Below, piece after piece: positions 26,630 to 36,155 of a stretch of 64,000 nucleotides of DNA. Under the pieces are notes generated by a model. It did no database searches. It was not told the origin of the DNA and saw nothing but the letters and a program-made list of their open reading frames with translations. Location of the stretch: positions 325,881 through 389,880 of the forward strand of contig CAWAJB010000007.1 of NCBI GenBank assembly GCA_963782185.1, in the 5' to 3' direction. The position numbers were made by a program, and so were the translations under genes. Source of the stretch: RYN-230 sp963782185 (GTDB taxonomy: Bacteria > Actinomycetota > Actinomycetes > Streptosporangiales > Streptosporangiaceae). Each line of letters starts with the position of its first letter. The stretch's first letter is position 1.

Positions 26630-28246
26630 TCATGCGGCGAGTCCGGCGTCGCGGATGATGTCGTCGATGGCGGTCTGGTAGGCGGTGGCTGCGCGGCGGA
26701 GCGCGGTGGGCGGGCTGGCGTCGGCGAGCTGAGCGAGTCCGGCGGGCAGTACGCGGTCGTGTACGCGGGTGAGGAACATCGCGGTGTGCAGGCCAGCGGC
26801 GGTGACCTGGTAGCGGTGGGTGGCCGGGATGCGCTCGATGAGGTGGTGGCTGCGGAGCCGGCGCAGGTCGTAGGTCATCTGCCCGGTGCTGATGGCGGGC
26901 ACGCCGCGCAGTTTGGCGGTGAGCTCGCGCAGGTCGCGGTTGGTGAAGCCACGGGGGAGCAGCCGGAAGATCAGTAATGCGGCCAGGAGCGCGTGGCTGC
27001 GGGGCTGGCCGAGGGGCAGGCCGGGGATGCGGGTGCCGCCGTCGGTGAGGACGGGGCCGGTGACGGCGGCGAGATGGCCGGCTCCGGTGATCGGGTCGTG
27101 GCTGAGTCGTTCGAGGCGCAGCAGGCGCCGGGTGGCGGAGAAGCCGACCTCCCGCAGGGCGGGCAGGTTAGTCAGCCGTTTGCCGATCTGGAAGTCGCGG
27201 GTGTCGTTGATGGTGGTCTCGGTCCGGAGCGCTCGTCCTTCCTTGTGGTACTGCTTGATCGTGGCGTGCTTGTAGTCCACGTGCAGGCTCGGGGTGACCC
27301 CGCTGGTGATCACCCGGGTGCGGAACCGGCCGGGGGTGGCGCGGGGGCCGCTGCGCATCAGCCGCCGGCCGAAGATCAGGCTGACCTGGTCGGGGCGCCC
27401 GGCGCCGAGATTGTCCCGGATGACCTGCTCGAAGAACACCCGCCCGGTCACGGGCTTGTCGAGCATCTGGGTGAGGGAGAATTCCGCCTGCAGGATGGAG
27501 ATGTCGTAGCGGTAGCCGGCTTCCCGGTCGGCCGGGGTAAACGGGTGCGGCAGCCGGGCCAGCCACTTGCGCAGCAGCGCGTCGATCTGCTCCGGCCCGA
27601 GCTTGTCGCAGATCCGCTGCAGCGCGGCGGGATCGCTGACCGCGGCGAAGCCGTTATCCAGCGCCTCGAACCTGATGCCGGCTTTGGCTGCCTGACGCTG
27701 CGCCCAGTGGTTGCCGTTGATGCACAGCTTGGCGTTATAGGGAAAGTAGGAGCAGAACTTGAGGAAGAACGGGCCGAAATCATCGTCCACGCAGTAGAAG
27801 TAGAAGTGGTTAACCATCCCGGTGGTCTTCACGATCCACGGATATGACCTGCCGTCGTGATCACGGCGCTTCTCGGTCCGGAACAGCCGGGTCTTCTCCT
27901 GCGCCCGCCCGATGAGCAGGACTCCCTCGGCGCGGCCAGCGGCCTGGAACGCCGCCAGGTGCTCATGCATCACATCGTCTTTGCGCTGCCCCCTGGCGAA
28001 GTCAACCCACGCGATGTGCTCACGGCCCGCGAAGCGACGGACCTCCGCGGTGAAGCGGTCGGTGATCCTGGCCAGCGGGGCGGTCGAGGCGACCGGCAGG
28101 CCCATCTGCCGCTGCACGTAACCCAGCAGCCCGCCCGCGTGCTGCAGTTGCGGGACGTAGACGTTCAGGTACATCCGGTCGATGCACTCCACCTCGAACG
28201 CCACATGATCGGATAGCACCTCAGCGACAGTGCGCGGTAGCGTCAT
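26630..28246 (-). CDS. Orphan conserved protein of unknown function (538 aa)
   Basis: I do not recognise a functional domain. I recall close relatives of this sequence in unrelated bacteria, always annotated hypothetical. Conserved-looking blocks are VECIDRMYLNVYVPQLQ near the start, KAQEKTRLFRTEKR-like GRAQEKTRLFRTEKRRDHDG, VNHFYFYCVDDDFGPFFLKF, CSYFPYNAKLCINGNHWAQR and HVDYKHATIKQYHKEGRALR. A winged-helix-like C-terminal part (TYDLRRLRSHHLIERIPATH RYQVT) is possible. No signal peptide or membrane span. Its ATG follows a strongly folded leader. Broad distribution and no operon partners suggest a mobile or selfish gene, which is inference. It is adjacent to, but separately regulated from, the MazEF-type pair. 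Confidence 0.8.
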   Translation of the reverse strand: MTLPRTVAEVLSDHVAFEVECIDRMYLNVYVPQLQHAGGLLGYVQRQMGLPVASTAPLARITDRFTAEVRRFAGREHIAWVDFARGQRKDDVMHEHLAAFQAAGRAEGVLLIGRAQEKTRLFRTEKRRDHDGRSYPWIVKTTGMVNHFYFYCVDDDFGPFFLKFCSYFPYNAKLCINGNHWAQRQAAKAGIRFEALDNGFAAVSDPAALQRICDKLGPEQIDALLRKWLARLPHPFTPADREAGYRYDISILQAEFSLTQMLDKPVTGRVFFEQVIRDNLGAGRPDQVSLIFGRRLMRSGPRATPGRFRTRVITSGVTPSLHVDYKHATIKQYHKEGRALRTETTINDTRDFQIGKRLTNLPALREVGFSATRRLLRLERLSHDPITGAGHLAAVTGPVLTDGGTRIPGLPLGQPRSHALLAALLIFRLLPRGFTNRDLRELTAKLRGVPAISTGQMTYDLRRLRSHHLIERIPATHRYQVTAAGLHTAMFLTRVHDRVLPAGLAQLADASPPTALRRAATAYQTAIDDIIRDAGLAA

Positions 28247-28251
28247 GACAA

Positions 28252-28345
28252 GCTCCGGTCGGACGACTCGGCCCTAGTGGCCACCTACCGCCACAGGCGG
28301 CAAATAACGGGACACACGCTGTCACCGTCTGTCGCCGACCGGAGC
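28252..28345 (-). promoter_or_regulatory. Structured 5' leader with multiple stems, hiding the ribosome binding site of the orphan gene
   Basis: GCTCCGGTCGG (28252-28262) and CCGACCGGAGC (28335-28345) are perfect complements and would close a multibranch fold. Inside are three hairpins: GGCC/GGCC (28270-28282), CCGCC/GGCGG with ACA loop (28288-28300) and GACA/TGTC (28311-28323). In the transcript, the GGAG ribosome binding site is part of the closing stem and the AUG comes 5 bases after it. This could be a regulatory RNA or the end of a mobile element. Confidence 0.6.
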
Positions 28346-28568
28346 CCTGTCAACCAAGCCCAGCCACCCGGCATGGCTCGTCGGGCTGGGGCGAAGCCCC
28401 GTTAGTACTACCTTGAGTCATACCCCAGTAGCACGCTTGCTTACGGCGACGACGAGCCTGCGCAGACATCCACATCTGCCGCCGGGCGTGCAGGTTAACC
28501 ACTAGATGAGTTTGGTACCCGTGTGGCCAGTGTGCCTGCCGGTGGTGTTCCGTAGGGTGGGGTATGAG

Positions 28569-29447
28569 ATGGCACTTAAGCCAGGGTGGATCGCGGGATG
28601 GTCAGGCCAGCATGCACGGCATGCCGCTGCGATGCTCTGGCAGGGCCGGAATCCGGCGGCACGCGTTTACGAGAGCATCGGGTCGGACTTCTTCGTGGCC
28701 CCGGCGCCGGGCTGGCTGAACCTGGGGCTGTGGGAGGGGCCGGGTTCGGAGGGTGAGGCCGGGGACGCTTGCCGCCGGCTGGTGACGACGCTCGCGTCCG
28801 CGCTGCCCGCCGGGGGTGTGATCCTGGATGCAGGGAACGGGCTCGGTACCCAGGATCCGCTGATCGCCGAGGTGGTCCGCCCGGGCCGGCTGGTGGCGGT
28901 CAACATCACCGAGTGGCAGCTGACGGCGGGCCGGGAGCGCCTCAGGGAGGCCGCGGCTGCGGCCGTGGCCGGAGACGCCGCCCGGCTGCCGGTCGCCGAT
29001 GCGACCATCGATGGAGTCATCAGCGTGGAGGCCGCGTTCCATTTCAGCTCGCGCAAGGCCTTTTTCGAAGAGTGTTACCGGGTGCTGCGTCCGGGCGGCG
29101 TGCTGAGCATCTCCGATATCCCTGTCCAGCGGTGGCCAGTGAGCCCTGCGGAGTTGCTGGCGGGCGTGACTCAGCTGCGCGTATTCGGACTTCGGCCCAG
29201 CATGGCCATGACAGCAGGTCAGATCGCCGCGGCGGCGCGCGCGGCTGGCCTGGCTGAGGTGGAGGTCACGGTGTGCGGCGACCGCGTGATTGCCCCCGCG
29301 CTCCGGCTCGCCGCAGCCCGGCTGGCAGGCGCTACGGCTGCGCCCGCCGGGCAGCAGACCGCCGCGCGACTGCTGCTGAGACAAGTGGACTTGCTCTGGC
29401 GACGCCAGATAATTGACTACCTCCTGCTCCGCGCCGTCCGCCCCTAG
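28569..29447 (+). CDS. Class I SAM-dependent methyltransferase
   Basis: The 292-residue product has the SAM motif VILDAGNGLGTQDPLIAEVV (DxGxGxG with Asn instead of Cys/Gly), RLVAVNITEWQLTAGRERLR, then VAGDAARLPVADATIDGVIS and CYRVLRPGGVLSISDIPVQR. The layout resembles small-molecule O/N/C-methyltransferases of secondary metabolism such as the RebM group. No biosynthetic cluster is nearby, so the substrate is unknown. Start ATG at 28569 lies after GGTGGGGTATGAG. Confidence 0.85.
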   Translation: MALKPGWIAGWSGQHARHAAAMLWQGRNPAARVYESIGSDFFVAPAPGWLNLGLWEGPGSEGEAGDACRRLVTTLASALPAGGVILDAGNGLGTQDPLIAEVVRPGRLVAVNITEWQLTAGRERLREAAAAAVAGDAARLPVADATIDGVISVEAAFHFSSRKAFFEECYRVLRPGGVLSISDIPVQRWPVSPAELLAGVTQLRVFGLRPSMAMTAGQIAAAARAAGLAEVEVTVCGDRVIAPALRLAAARLAGATAAPAGQQTAARLLLRQVDLLWRRQIIDYLLLRAVRP

Positions 29448-29487
29448 CATTAGCTGGCGCCACACCGGCTCAGACGGCCCGTGATCC

Positions 29488-30003
29488 TCAAAGTCCAGGT
29501 AGCGCGTCAGCGATCTGGTGCGCGGCTGACGAGGGGGTCCGGCGTCCAGTGTTTACGACGACGTCGGCTGCCAGGATCATCCACGAGCGCGACGCCCGGT
29601 ACTCGGCCAGATGGGCCAGCCGCCATGCCTGGGCTTCAGGTGAGCCCTGGATGCGCTGGCGCAGTATTTCCTCATCGGCATCGAGCAGAACATGGAACAC
29701 TCTGAGCCCAGCTTCGCGCAGGCCAGCGAATATCTGCTCAAGGTAGGCACGTGTAAGGATCGTCTGCGGGGCAATAAGATGCTGCCCGGTGAAGCGGGCC
29801 AATTCGGTCGCGGTAGCTACCACCAGTGGCCGCCATGGTGGCCAATGCTGGAAGTCGGAGACCGGGTGGTCGGCGAGATTAGGCCGCAGCATGTATCCCA
29901 CTGCCTCCGGATCGAACAGGCGGCTCGACGGGATCAGCGAACGCAACTCCGCGGCGGCGGTGGTCTTTCCGCAGCCAAAAGTCCCATTGAGCCAGACGAT
30001 CAC
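29488..30003 (-). CDS. TmrB-like P-loop protein (putative tunicamycin-resistance/kinase family)
   Basis: The 171-residue product starts MIVWLNGTFGCGKTTAAAEL with a Walker A (GTFGCGKTT), followed by SRLFDPEAVGYMLRPNLADH, the region HWPPWRPLVVATATELARFT, and VFHVLLDADEEILRQRIQGS. This matches the TmrB/adenylate-kinase-like nucleotide-binding proteins; TmrB of Bacillus gives tunicamycin resistance. Resistance is not demonstrated here. The start is a GTG at 30003 with a weak ribosome binding site. Confidence 0.82.
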   Translation of the reverse strand: MIVWLNGTFGCGKTTAAAELRSLIPSSRLFDPEAVGYMLRPNLADHPVSDFQHWPPWRPLVVATATELARFTGQHLIAPQTILTRAYLEQIFAGLREAGLRVFHVLLDADEEILRQRIQGSPEAQAWRLAHLAEYRASRSWMILAADVVVNTGRRTPSSAAHQIADALPGL

Positions 30004-30269
30004 CTGATCATGCTACGAGCGCTCGCACTCTCATAGCCGCGGAGATCGCGCGTCCCGGCGGCCCGGGTGTTTCACGACGGTCAGGCTAGGCGGCTCGCCG
30101 CAACTGCCGGACTAATGAGCCCGACAGGCTAGCGAACTCGACGCCGCACTCCGACGTGGGCGGCCGGGCCCGGTACCGCCTGTGGGCCTGGGATGGGGAA
30201 TGAAGCCGCAGTGGCCGCGTGTTGATCGTCGCCGACCGACTCTGCTCCCCCGGGAAGGAAGGCAGGGCC

Positions 30270-31271
30270 ATGACGTCCTCGCCGGCCACCATGCGCGCCG
30301 TCCGGCTCTCCGCCCCTGGCCCCGTGGACAACCTGCGGCTGACCACGCTCCCGCTCCCGCCCGAGCGGGACGGCTGGGTGCGCATCCGCGTCGAGGCGTT
30401 CGGCCTCAACCGCTCGGAGTTGAAGCTCCGGCTGGGTCTGAGCGTGGGCACCAGCTTTCCCCGGGTGCCGGGTATCGAGGCCGCCGGCATCGTCAACGCG
30501 GCCCCGGGCCGCAGCGGGCTTGCTCCCGGGCAGAAGGTCGTCGCGATGATGGGAGACATGGGCCGCACCTACGACGGCGGTTATGCCGAGTACACGTCGG
30601 TGCCGCTGTCCCAGGTCATCCCCATCGACACCGACCTGCCCTGGGAGGTGCTGGGCGGCCTGCCGGAGATGGTGCAGACCGCCTACGGCTCGCTCACCAT
30701 CGGCCTGGACCTGCAGCCCGGTCAGTCCGTGCTAATCCGCGGCGGCACCTCCTCGGTGGGCCTGGCCGCCGCCGTGCTCGCGACATGGCGCGGCGCAATG
30801 GTGCTGTCCACCACCCGGCGGGCCAGCCGCCTCGCTTTGCTGAAGGAGCGCGGTGTCAACCACCCCCTGCTCGACACCGGCGAGGTCGCGCCAGCCGTGC
30901 GCGAACTGTACCCGGACGGCGTCAACACCGCCCTTGATCTCGTCGGCACGCCGACCCTGCCCGACACTCTGCGTGCGGTGCGCGTGCACGGCACGGCCTG
31001 CTTCGGCGGCAGCCTCTCCGGCCAGTGGACGGTGCGGGACTTCTCCCCGAACGAGTACCTGCCCAAAGGTGTGCGCCTGGCGGGCTACTTCGGCGACGCC
31101 GCCGACCTGCCCCGGGAGGCCTTCCAGGACATCCTGGACGCGGTCGCGGCCGGCCGTCTGGCCTTCCCCGCAGACCGCGTCTACGACGGCCTGGAGCAAG
31201 TGCCGCAGGCCCACGACGACATGGAGCACGACCGGGCCACCGGCAAGCTCGTCGTCCGCGTCCGGCATTAA
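30270..31271 (+). CDS. MDR-superfamily NAD(P)H:quinone reductase-like oxidoreductase
   Basis: The product has the zinc-free medium-chain dehydrogenase layout: MRAVRLSAPGPVDNLRLTTL, EAFGLNRSELKLRLG, FPRVPGIEAAGIVNAAPGR, and the nucleotide-binding SVLIRGGTSSVGLAAAVLAT, then LVGTPTLPDTLRAVRVHGTA. The structural Cys set of zinc alcohol dehydrogenases is missing, as in quinone reductases. It ends VPQAHDDMEHDRATGKLVVR, typical of the family. GGAAGGAAGG precedes the ATG at 30270. Confidence 0.9.
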   Translation: MTSSPATMRAVRLSAPGPVDNLRLTTLPLPPERDGWVRIRVEAFGLNRSELKLRLGLSVGTSFPRVPGIEAAGIVNAAPGRSGLAPGQKVVAMMGDMGRTYDGGYAEYTSVPLSQVIPIDTDLPWEVLGGLPEMVQTAYGSLTIGLDLQPGQSVLIRGGTSSVGLAAAVLATWRGAMVLSTTRRASRLALLKERGVNHPLLDTGEVAPAVRELYPDGVNTALDLVGTPTLPDTLRAVRVHGTACFGGSLSGQWTVRDFSPNEYLPKGVRLAGYFGDAADLPREAFQDILDAVAAGRLAFPADRVYDGLEQVPQAHDDMEHDRATGKLVVRVRH

Positions 31272-31534
31272 CACGCCAGCCAAGACTGGCAGACCACGCC
31301 AGGCAGAACTGGGAAGCTAAGCGTTCGTGCCCCGGTCAGATCCAGCCGCCCATCGCCTACAAAGGTAGGTCTGCGGCCAGACCTTGAGGGCGCGGGAACG
31401 GCATCCGTCCCGCAGGAAACCGGGTTCCTCGTAGCTGAGCCCGGGAAGACCCTGCGGCTGAGACCCTTCCGCCGACCGTGGGCTGCGGCAGCGCGGGCAT
31501 GCCGCTGATGGCCGCCATGCCGGGCCGTCCCGGT

Positions 31535-32077
31535 TTACCGGATGGTGGCTGCGCAGCCGGGCTGGCCATGCTTTTCGACGTAACGCTGGTGGTACTCCTC
31601 GGCCCGGTAGAACGCGGATGCCGGGGTGATCTGCGTGACGATCTGCCGTCTCAGCGATGGCTGCTCGGCATCGCGCGATGCGAGCGCGGCTTCCTGCTGC
31701 CCAGCGTCATGGTAGAAGATCGCCGACCGGTACTGGCTGCCGAAATCGAAGCCCTGGCGGTTGCGGGTGGTCGGATTGTGGATCCGCCAGAACACCTGGA
31801 GCAGTTCCGCGTAGCTGACCTGGGCCGGGTCGAACCACACCTCGACCGCCTCGGCGTGGCCGGTGCGGTGCCGGCAGACCCGCTCGTAGGTGGGGTCCGC
31901 GACGTTCCCGCCGGTATAGCCGGCAGCGGTCTGAAGCACCCCGTGGACCTGGCGGAAGGCCGCCTCGACACCCCAGAAGCATCCCGCGGCGAATGTCGCC
32001 CGCTCGGCTCCGTCTGGCCCGCGGCCCTCGAACGGCGGTGCCAGCGCCGGGCCGGCGTTGCGGCTCTTGAGCTTCAT
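31535..32077 (-). CDS. msrA: Peptide methionine sulfoxide reductase A
   Basis: The catalytic motif GCFWG is in RATFAAGCFWGVEAAFRQVH near residue 30. It is followed by TAAGYTGGNVADPTYERVCR, HAEAVEVWFDPAQVSYAELL and FFWRIHNPTT-like FWRIHNPTTRNRQGFDFGSQ, and Y-rich FYRAEEYHQRYVEKHGQPGC. The enzyme reduces methionine-S-sulfoxide in proteins with thioredoxin. The ATG at 32077 is chosen because it starts MKLKSRNAG; GAGGAGG lies slightly far (10 bases). Confidence 0.95.
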   Translation of the reverse strand: MKLKSRNAGPALAPPFEGRGPDGAERATFAAGCFWGVEAAFRQVHGVLQTAAGYTGGNVADPTYERVCRHRTGHAEAVEVWFDPAQVSYAELLQVFWRIHNPTTRNRQGFDFGSQYRSAIFYHDAGQQEAALASRDAEQPSLRRQIVTQITPASAFYRAEEYHQRYVEKHGQPGCAATIR

Positions 32078-32361
32078 TACGTCATAGCCTCCTCGAACCT
32101 TTGTGCTAACACGAACCCGGAGCCAGGGATTCCTGCACGGGCGGCAGGGGCCGAGCCCGCCCATGCGGGGCCCAAGGCCGCGTCAGTGGGGCGCGGAACC
32201 CGGAACGCTGGCAATGGGGCAGGTCAGAGCGGCGATCCATGCCGCAAAGGTCTCCCAGGGTCAGTGCCAAGACGCAAGGAGGGCCCAACAAAGTGGGACC
32301 TGCCCCGAACCGATGTCCGGAAGATTGCCAGCTCAGCGGCCCAATAGCGGAAAATCGGTGG

Positions 32362-32407
32362 GCGCCTCCGGCAGGATTCGAACCTGCGCACACGGCTCCG
32401 GAGGCCG
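32362..32407 (-). repeat. Displaced att site: 3' part of tRNA-Arg (46 bp)
   Basis: Identical to 53970-54015 except T at 32367 (C in the complete tRNA). It contains the T arm, variable loop and anticodon arm but no 5' half, so it is not a tRNA gene. It marks the outer limit of the element. Confidence 0.92.
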
Positions 32408-32692
32408 CCTTCGCGGTCTGGCATAACCCGCCATCGACCTGCATCAGTCGCCCAACAGGAAGCCAGCTCAGCCCCACCATTCCGCGTCTGTTCCGGATCA
32501 TGCTGTCCGGCGCCCCCGGGCATCCCGCGGCTGTAATCCCACACTTGTAAGACATGGGCCTGGACGTACGGGAACATCCGTCACCTGGGCTTCGTACGCG
32601 CTGGCATCCACCAGGATGTGTTTACTGCAGAGCTCGTTGCTGTCGGTTCCGGGTGTCAGTGTGCGCAGTGCACTCACAGGTGTAAACCTGAG

Positions 32693-33517
32693 ATGCTTTC
32701 AGTGCGTCTAACTGTTGTGACTATCCGTAACATCCGAGGTGCCCGTAATGTTGCAATCCGTTCTACTCTCACGACGAGATTAGCTGATCCGGCGAGCATG
32801 ACGGAGGCCCTAGGACAATTTACGTCAAAGCTTCGTCGCTATACGATCATTATAAAGAGATCAAGTTTCAACTGGGACACGGGCAAAGGCCAGGAGCGAA
32901 ACCTGGTGCTATTCGAGGATGAGCCGGCCGTTATTGACGGAGAAATCGATTCAAGGCTCCTGAAGTCCAAGAATGTTACGATACTGGCTACGACGAGAGA
33001 TGGCGGTACTGCGAGCCTAAATCTAACGAGCAGAAGTATTAGCACGTGGGCAAGCACTCCAGAATTGCGAGAGTTGATCGAGGAGTTTAACAAGGCTCTT
33101 AGGATAAATGCGCGTTCACGGTGGATTACACCCCGAGTCGTCGCGTTGTTGGCGGGGGCTGCTTTGGTACTTTTCGTCGTCCCTGTAACACTAGATGCGT
33201 ATATAAATCCTCAAATTAATCATGATCTCTCAATTCCAAACTATGATGGTTCTATACCTTGGGATCACTGGCTTAAAGGTGCATACTTAGCAACGGCAAT
33301 CGTATATGCAGTGTGTCTATCTTGTGCCGTAATAATCAGCGTCATTAGGGGACGTGGTGGCCCTTTGCGAATGTGGCCAGAGGCACTTACTTTAAGGTCT
33401 CTTATCGAGGTAATATACCGAATCCGCGTAAGCGACTCTTTGCGTAAGAATTTTAATACCATCTCGATCACGGTTATAACGGCGATCATAGTCTACTTCT
33501 GTACCAAGCACCTTTAG
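32693..33517 (+). CDS. Membrane protein of unknown function
   Basis: This 274-residue frame is much lower in G+C than the chromosome. About 130 polar residues (LRRYTIIIKRSSFNWDTGKG, ILATTRDGGTASLNLTSRSI) come first. Three likely membrane spans follow: VVALLAGAALVLFVVPVTLD, then AYLATAIVYAVCLSCAVIIS, and SITVITAIIVYFCTKHL at the end. The start is uncertain (ATG 32693 used; no strong ribosome binding site). No family recognised. It lies at the tip of the element, where cargo genes are common. Confidence 0.55.
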   Translation: MLSVRLTVVTIRNIRGARNVAIRSTLTTRLADPASMTEALGQFTSKLRRYTIIIKRSSFNWDTGKGQERNLVLFEDEPAVIDGEIDSRLLKSKNVTILATTRDGGTASLNLTSRSISTWASTPELRELIEEFNKALRINARSRWITPRVVALLAGAALVLFVVPVTLDAYINPQINHDLSIPNYDGSIPWDHWLKGAYLATAIVYAVCLSCAVIISVIRGRGGPLRMWPEALTLRSLIEVIYRIRVSDSLRKNFNTISITVITAIIVYFCTKHL

Positions 33518-33819
33518 ACAAAGGCCTCTGTATTGCTCGGTTGAGCCTGAGGGCGATACTTCATTGGGCCGACCTTGTTCTGTCCATCTGCCCAATAGGC
33601 GCTGATTGAGCGGTGGGAGGGCACCGTCAAGGGTGGCGCTTCGCGCGCCTTTGAAAGACCGTACAGAAAGTACTCACGTGGACAGCAGCATCGCTACGTA
33701 ACATGCCGTCGCTGGGTTATGAGCCGTACGACAGCCGTCTCAGGCGTCTCGAACCGTCCCCGTTCACTGCGCTGACCTCGGCGGGCTAGCGGCCCGAAGT
33801 CCTCTCGGGTGTTCTGCGT
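33518..33819. other. Intergenic region, no supported gene
   Basis: About 300 bp between the membrane protein and the convergent kelch gene. I see no coding frame or repeat. Confidence 0.5.
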
Positions 33820-35810
33820 CTACCTTGGCTCAGCCTGTCCCGCGGGGTCTCGTGCACAAATCCGTGCACAAATCAGGTTCCTGACCTGCGGGACTTTTGC
33901 CACTGGCTCATTCGCTCTGGTAGTCAAACCCACCTCGAAGGAGCCGCCTGAGTGCCGATGGCAGCAGTCGCAACGGATTGTGGCGGAGGTGCTGCCCTTG
34001 TCGTTGGCGTTGCCAATGTAGACGGCGTAGAGCCGGTGGCCGCAGGCCAGTGGTGTGGTTGTGAGGACCGCAGCGCCTGTGGTGGTAAGGGATGCGGTGC
34101 CCAGGAGCCTGTGGTGGTGAGCCGGAGTTCCGGCGTAGAAGTTCACATTTCCGGCCGGGGTTTCTGCACTTGCTTTTGGGATTACAGTCGCGGTCAGCTT
34201 GAGGCGCGGCCGGCGTGCCGAGTGATCTAGGTGCGCGGTCAGTGTGGTAGTGGTGGTGGCCTCGTTGACCGTGACGGTTCCGGGGTTGTAGCTGATTGTG
34301 TAGTCGGGGTCTGCTGCGCCTGAGCAGGTCGAGGGGTAGGTTCCCGCCGGGCTGGCCGGGGTGGCTGTCGTTGAGCAGGACGGCGGGGCGGAAAGGCTGG
34401 AGGGGCTGTCATGACCGGCAAAGCCGGAGTAGCCGGGGGTTATGGCTGGGACGGTGCCACCGTAGGTCATCGCCGGTGAGGAGGCGGTGATGGAAAGCGG
34501 GGCCGGGCTGATGGTGAAGCGTTGCGTGACCTGCGCCGCGGGAAGATAGGAATCGTTCCCTGGCTGGCTGGCGTCGATGATGCATGTTCCGGCGCCACTG
34601 CCATAGGACACGGTGCCGCCGGAGATGGCACAGCCAGAGGTTGAGGAGGAGTCGACCGACAGCGTTACGGGCAGCCCGGAGGTAGCGGTGGCGGTGGCGG
34701 TGTAGGTCTGGTCGTTTGCCCCGCTGTAGCCGGCGGACGACGGCGCGGCGCTGGAGAAGGTAATCGACTGGGATTGCCGTCCTGGGGTGTAGGCCCACGT
34801 GTCTGCACGCCACCCGTCGTCGCGATACCCACCGAACAGGATCAGCTGGGAGGTCGCCGGGTCGTAGGCCATCGAGGCTGCATAGCGGGCCGGTGGGCTG
34901 GTCGCGGGTGATTGCTGGGTCCAGGTGGCGCCGTCCCAGGTCCAGGTATCTCCAATTATCCCGGTGCTCTGGGCGCCGCCGAACAGGACGAGCTGGGAGG
35001 TGGCCGGGTCATAGGCCATCGAGGCGTTATAGCGAGCTGGCGGGCTGGTCGCGGGTGATTGCTGGGTCCAGGTGGTGCCGTCCCAGGTCCAGGTATCTGC
35101 AGCTATCCCGCTAGGGCCGCCTACGCCACCGAACAGTACAAGCTGGGAGGTGGCCGCGTCATAGGCCATCGAGGCCTGGTAGCGGGCCGGTGGGCTTGCC
35201 GTGGGCGACTGCTGGGTCCAGGTGCGTACCGTCCCAGGTCCAGGTGTCGCTGAGCGGCAGCCCATCCAGGCCAATCCCGCCGAACAGGACGAGCTGGGAG
35301 GTGGCCGGATCATAGGCCATCGAGGCTCCAAAGCGGGCCGGTGGGCTTGCCGCGGGCGACTGCTGGGTCCAGGTGGTGCCGTCCCAGGTCCAGGTATCTC
35401 CAGCTATCCCGGTGCTGTTCATGCCGCCGCCGAACAAGACGAGCTGGGAGGTCGCCGGGTCATAGGCCATCGAGGCGTAATAGCGAGCTGGCGGGCTTGC
35501 CGCGGGCGACTGCTGGGTCCAGGTTGCGCCGTCCCAGGTCCACGTGTCCCTGGGTGCACCTGCGGCGCCTGACCCGCTGAACAGGACGAGCTGGGAGGTG
35601 GCCGCGTCATAGGCCATCGAGGCGTAAGCACGAGCTGATGGGCTGGTCGCGGGCGACAGCTGGGTCCAGGCCGGGGTGGTGGCCGCTGCCGCCGGAGTTA
35701 TTGCGGTCTGCCGAAAGCGCCCACAAGATGATTATTGCCCCAAGTACCGCTATGCCGTTAAACGTCAATCGCCCAAGCGTGGTCTCTCGATGTCTTTGTC
35801 CACGAGGCAT
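33820..35810 (-). pseudogene. Membrane-anchored kelch-repeat protein with Ig-like C-terminus, two frameshifts
   Basis: The N-terminus from ATG 35810 (MPRGQRHRETTLGRL) has one membrane span (GIAVLGAIIILWAL). Six kelch blades follow with the unit SMAYDxATSQLVLFGG and DTWTWDGxTWTQQSPAxSPP. Then come beta-rich domains (SQSITFSSAAPSSAGYSGAN; an Ig-like segment with GTVPAITPGYSGFAG; VNEATTTTTLTAHLDHSARR). Frame is lost at about 35665-35690 and again at about 35224 (one extra base). Restoring both gives one protein of about 660 residues. Six-bladed propellers usually bind proteins or sugars outside the cell. Nearly identical repeats make recombination or assembly errors likely. Confidence 0.75.
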
Positions 35811-36155
35811 GAGTAATTTTCTTATGCGCAAGTCAGTGCGTCAAGTAGAAACGTTCTTGACCGCTCAGCAACAGGCGCAGCAGGCGGAGAAACAATCCGG
35901 CGCCTACTCTTTACAATGTTAATGTGGGAAAACGCCTATTATTGGTCCCCATGATTTGACATTTTTTCAACAGCGCCTTGGCTGTGGCCGACCTACTGCT
36001 TAGGAGGTCTTCGCGGCCCGTGCCCTGACCTGCCCGTCTCCAGGTCAGCGGCCCTGTGGCGTGCCCGTGAGTGACCGTGATTCACCGCTGATCACCGTCC
36101 GATCGGGCACGCCACGGGCACGCCGCTTGATGGGTGCTTGCCCTGGTACCGGGGC

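Noticed and set aside
32362..32410. Second tRNA-Arg gene
   Set aside because: Only the 3' part is present, with no D arm or 5' acceptor strand. It is the displaced att copy.
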